Source of the DNA: Pseudomonadota bacterium
GTDB taxonomy: Bacteria; Myxococcota_A; UBA796; GCA-2862545
NCBI GenBank assembly: GCA_947475315.1
Contig: CANJMY010000019.1
Span: forward strand, 1-50,155
DNA: 50,155 nt
Reading direction: 5' to 3'
Below are positions 50,155 to 50,155 of the stretch, in pieces. Each line of letters opens with the position of its first letter. The stretch's first letter is position 1. The notes beneath the pieces are model-generated. The model was not told the origin of the DNA, made no database searches, and worked only from the letters and a program-made list of their open reading frames with translations. Both the position numbers and the translations under genes were made by a program.

Positions 50155-50155
50155 C

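Noticed and set aside
1..50155. rRNA, tRNA, CRISPR array or prophage
   Set aside because: No CCA-ended cloverleaf-like block, no regular spaced repeats and no phage structural genes were seen while reading; a tRNA scan would settle the tRNA question.

Overview
The window is very GC-rich bacterial DNA. Genes are densely packed, starts are often GTG or TTG, and many neighbours overlap by 1 to 16 nt. Several features point to a member of the Myxococcota: a secreted protein with calcium-binding aspartate repeats and a Gly-Cys / hydrophobic / poly-Arg tail of the MYXO-CTERM type, many small lipoproteins, choice-of-anchor-D and PKD lipoproteins, and a giant Ser/Thr kinase-AAA-GAF-cyclase protein. 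No rRNA, tRNA, CRISPR array or phage region was seen. No gene-free stretch exceeds about 200 bases.

Layout, left to right. (1) 1-2408: a plsC acyltransferase and the first codons of a lipoprotein, originally about 40 bp apart on the minus strand, are separated by an intact IS630-family element with inverted repeats, a CTAG target and a 111-aa passenger ORF. (2) 2548-8354: a GT-C-like membrane protein, a choice-of-anchor/PKD lipoprotein, an SGNH-hydrolase lipoprotein, a TonB-like protein and a GloB-type glyoxalase II. (3) 8436-10556: a HelD-like superfamily 1 helicase. (4) 10683-21099: the most interesting region. A minus-strand unit holds a TPR exported protein, a lipoxygenase with all iron ligands, and a 1,809-aa kinase/AAA/GAF/adenylate-cyclase protein. 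Converging on it is a membrane-anchored catalase-fold haem protein that resembles coral allene oxide synthase. Together these look like a bacterial oxylipin synthesis and signalling locus. (5) 21223-27783: a second GT-C-like protein, paralogous to the first, and a DUF58 / transglutaminase (TgpA-like) / MoxR operon. (6) 27916-32830: a two-gene membrane pair, a small acidic protein, a TPR protein and a GH18 lipoprotein. (7) 32886-40857: mostly housekeeping genes, namely two aminotransferases, a thioredoxin, a NudL-like Nudix hydrolase, lepB, a lipoprotein, a TPR protein, an RluA-type pseudouridine synthase, exonuclease III and hemB. (8) 40903-50155: an OmpA-like protein coupled to the MYXO-CTERM protein, preceded in the same direction by an exbD-tonB-TPR-TonB-dependent receptor operon that runs off the right edge.

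How they may work together. In region 4 a lipoxygenase would make a fatty acid hydroperoxide and the catalase-related protein would convert it. The kinase/cyclase, overlapping the lipoxygenase gene, is a plausible sensor or output partner; the catalytic family calls rest on visible residues, while the pathway link is inference. In region 8, ExbD and TonB would energise the co-encoded outer-membrane receptor. All functions are assigned by reading motifs; no database search was possible.
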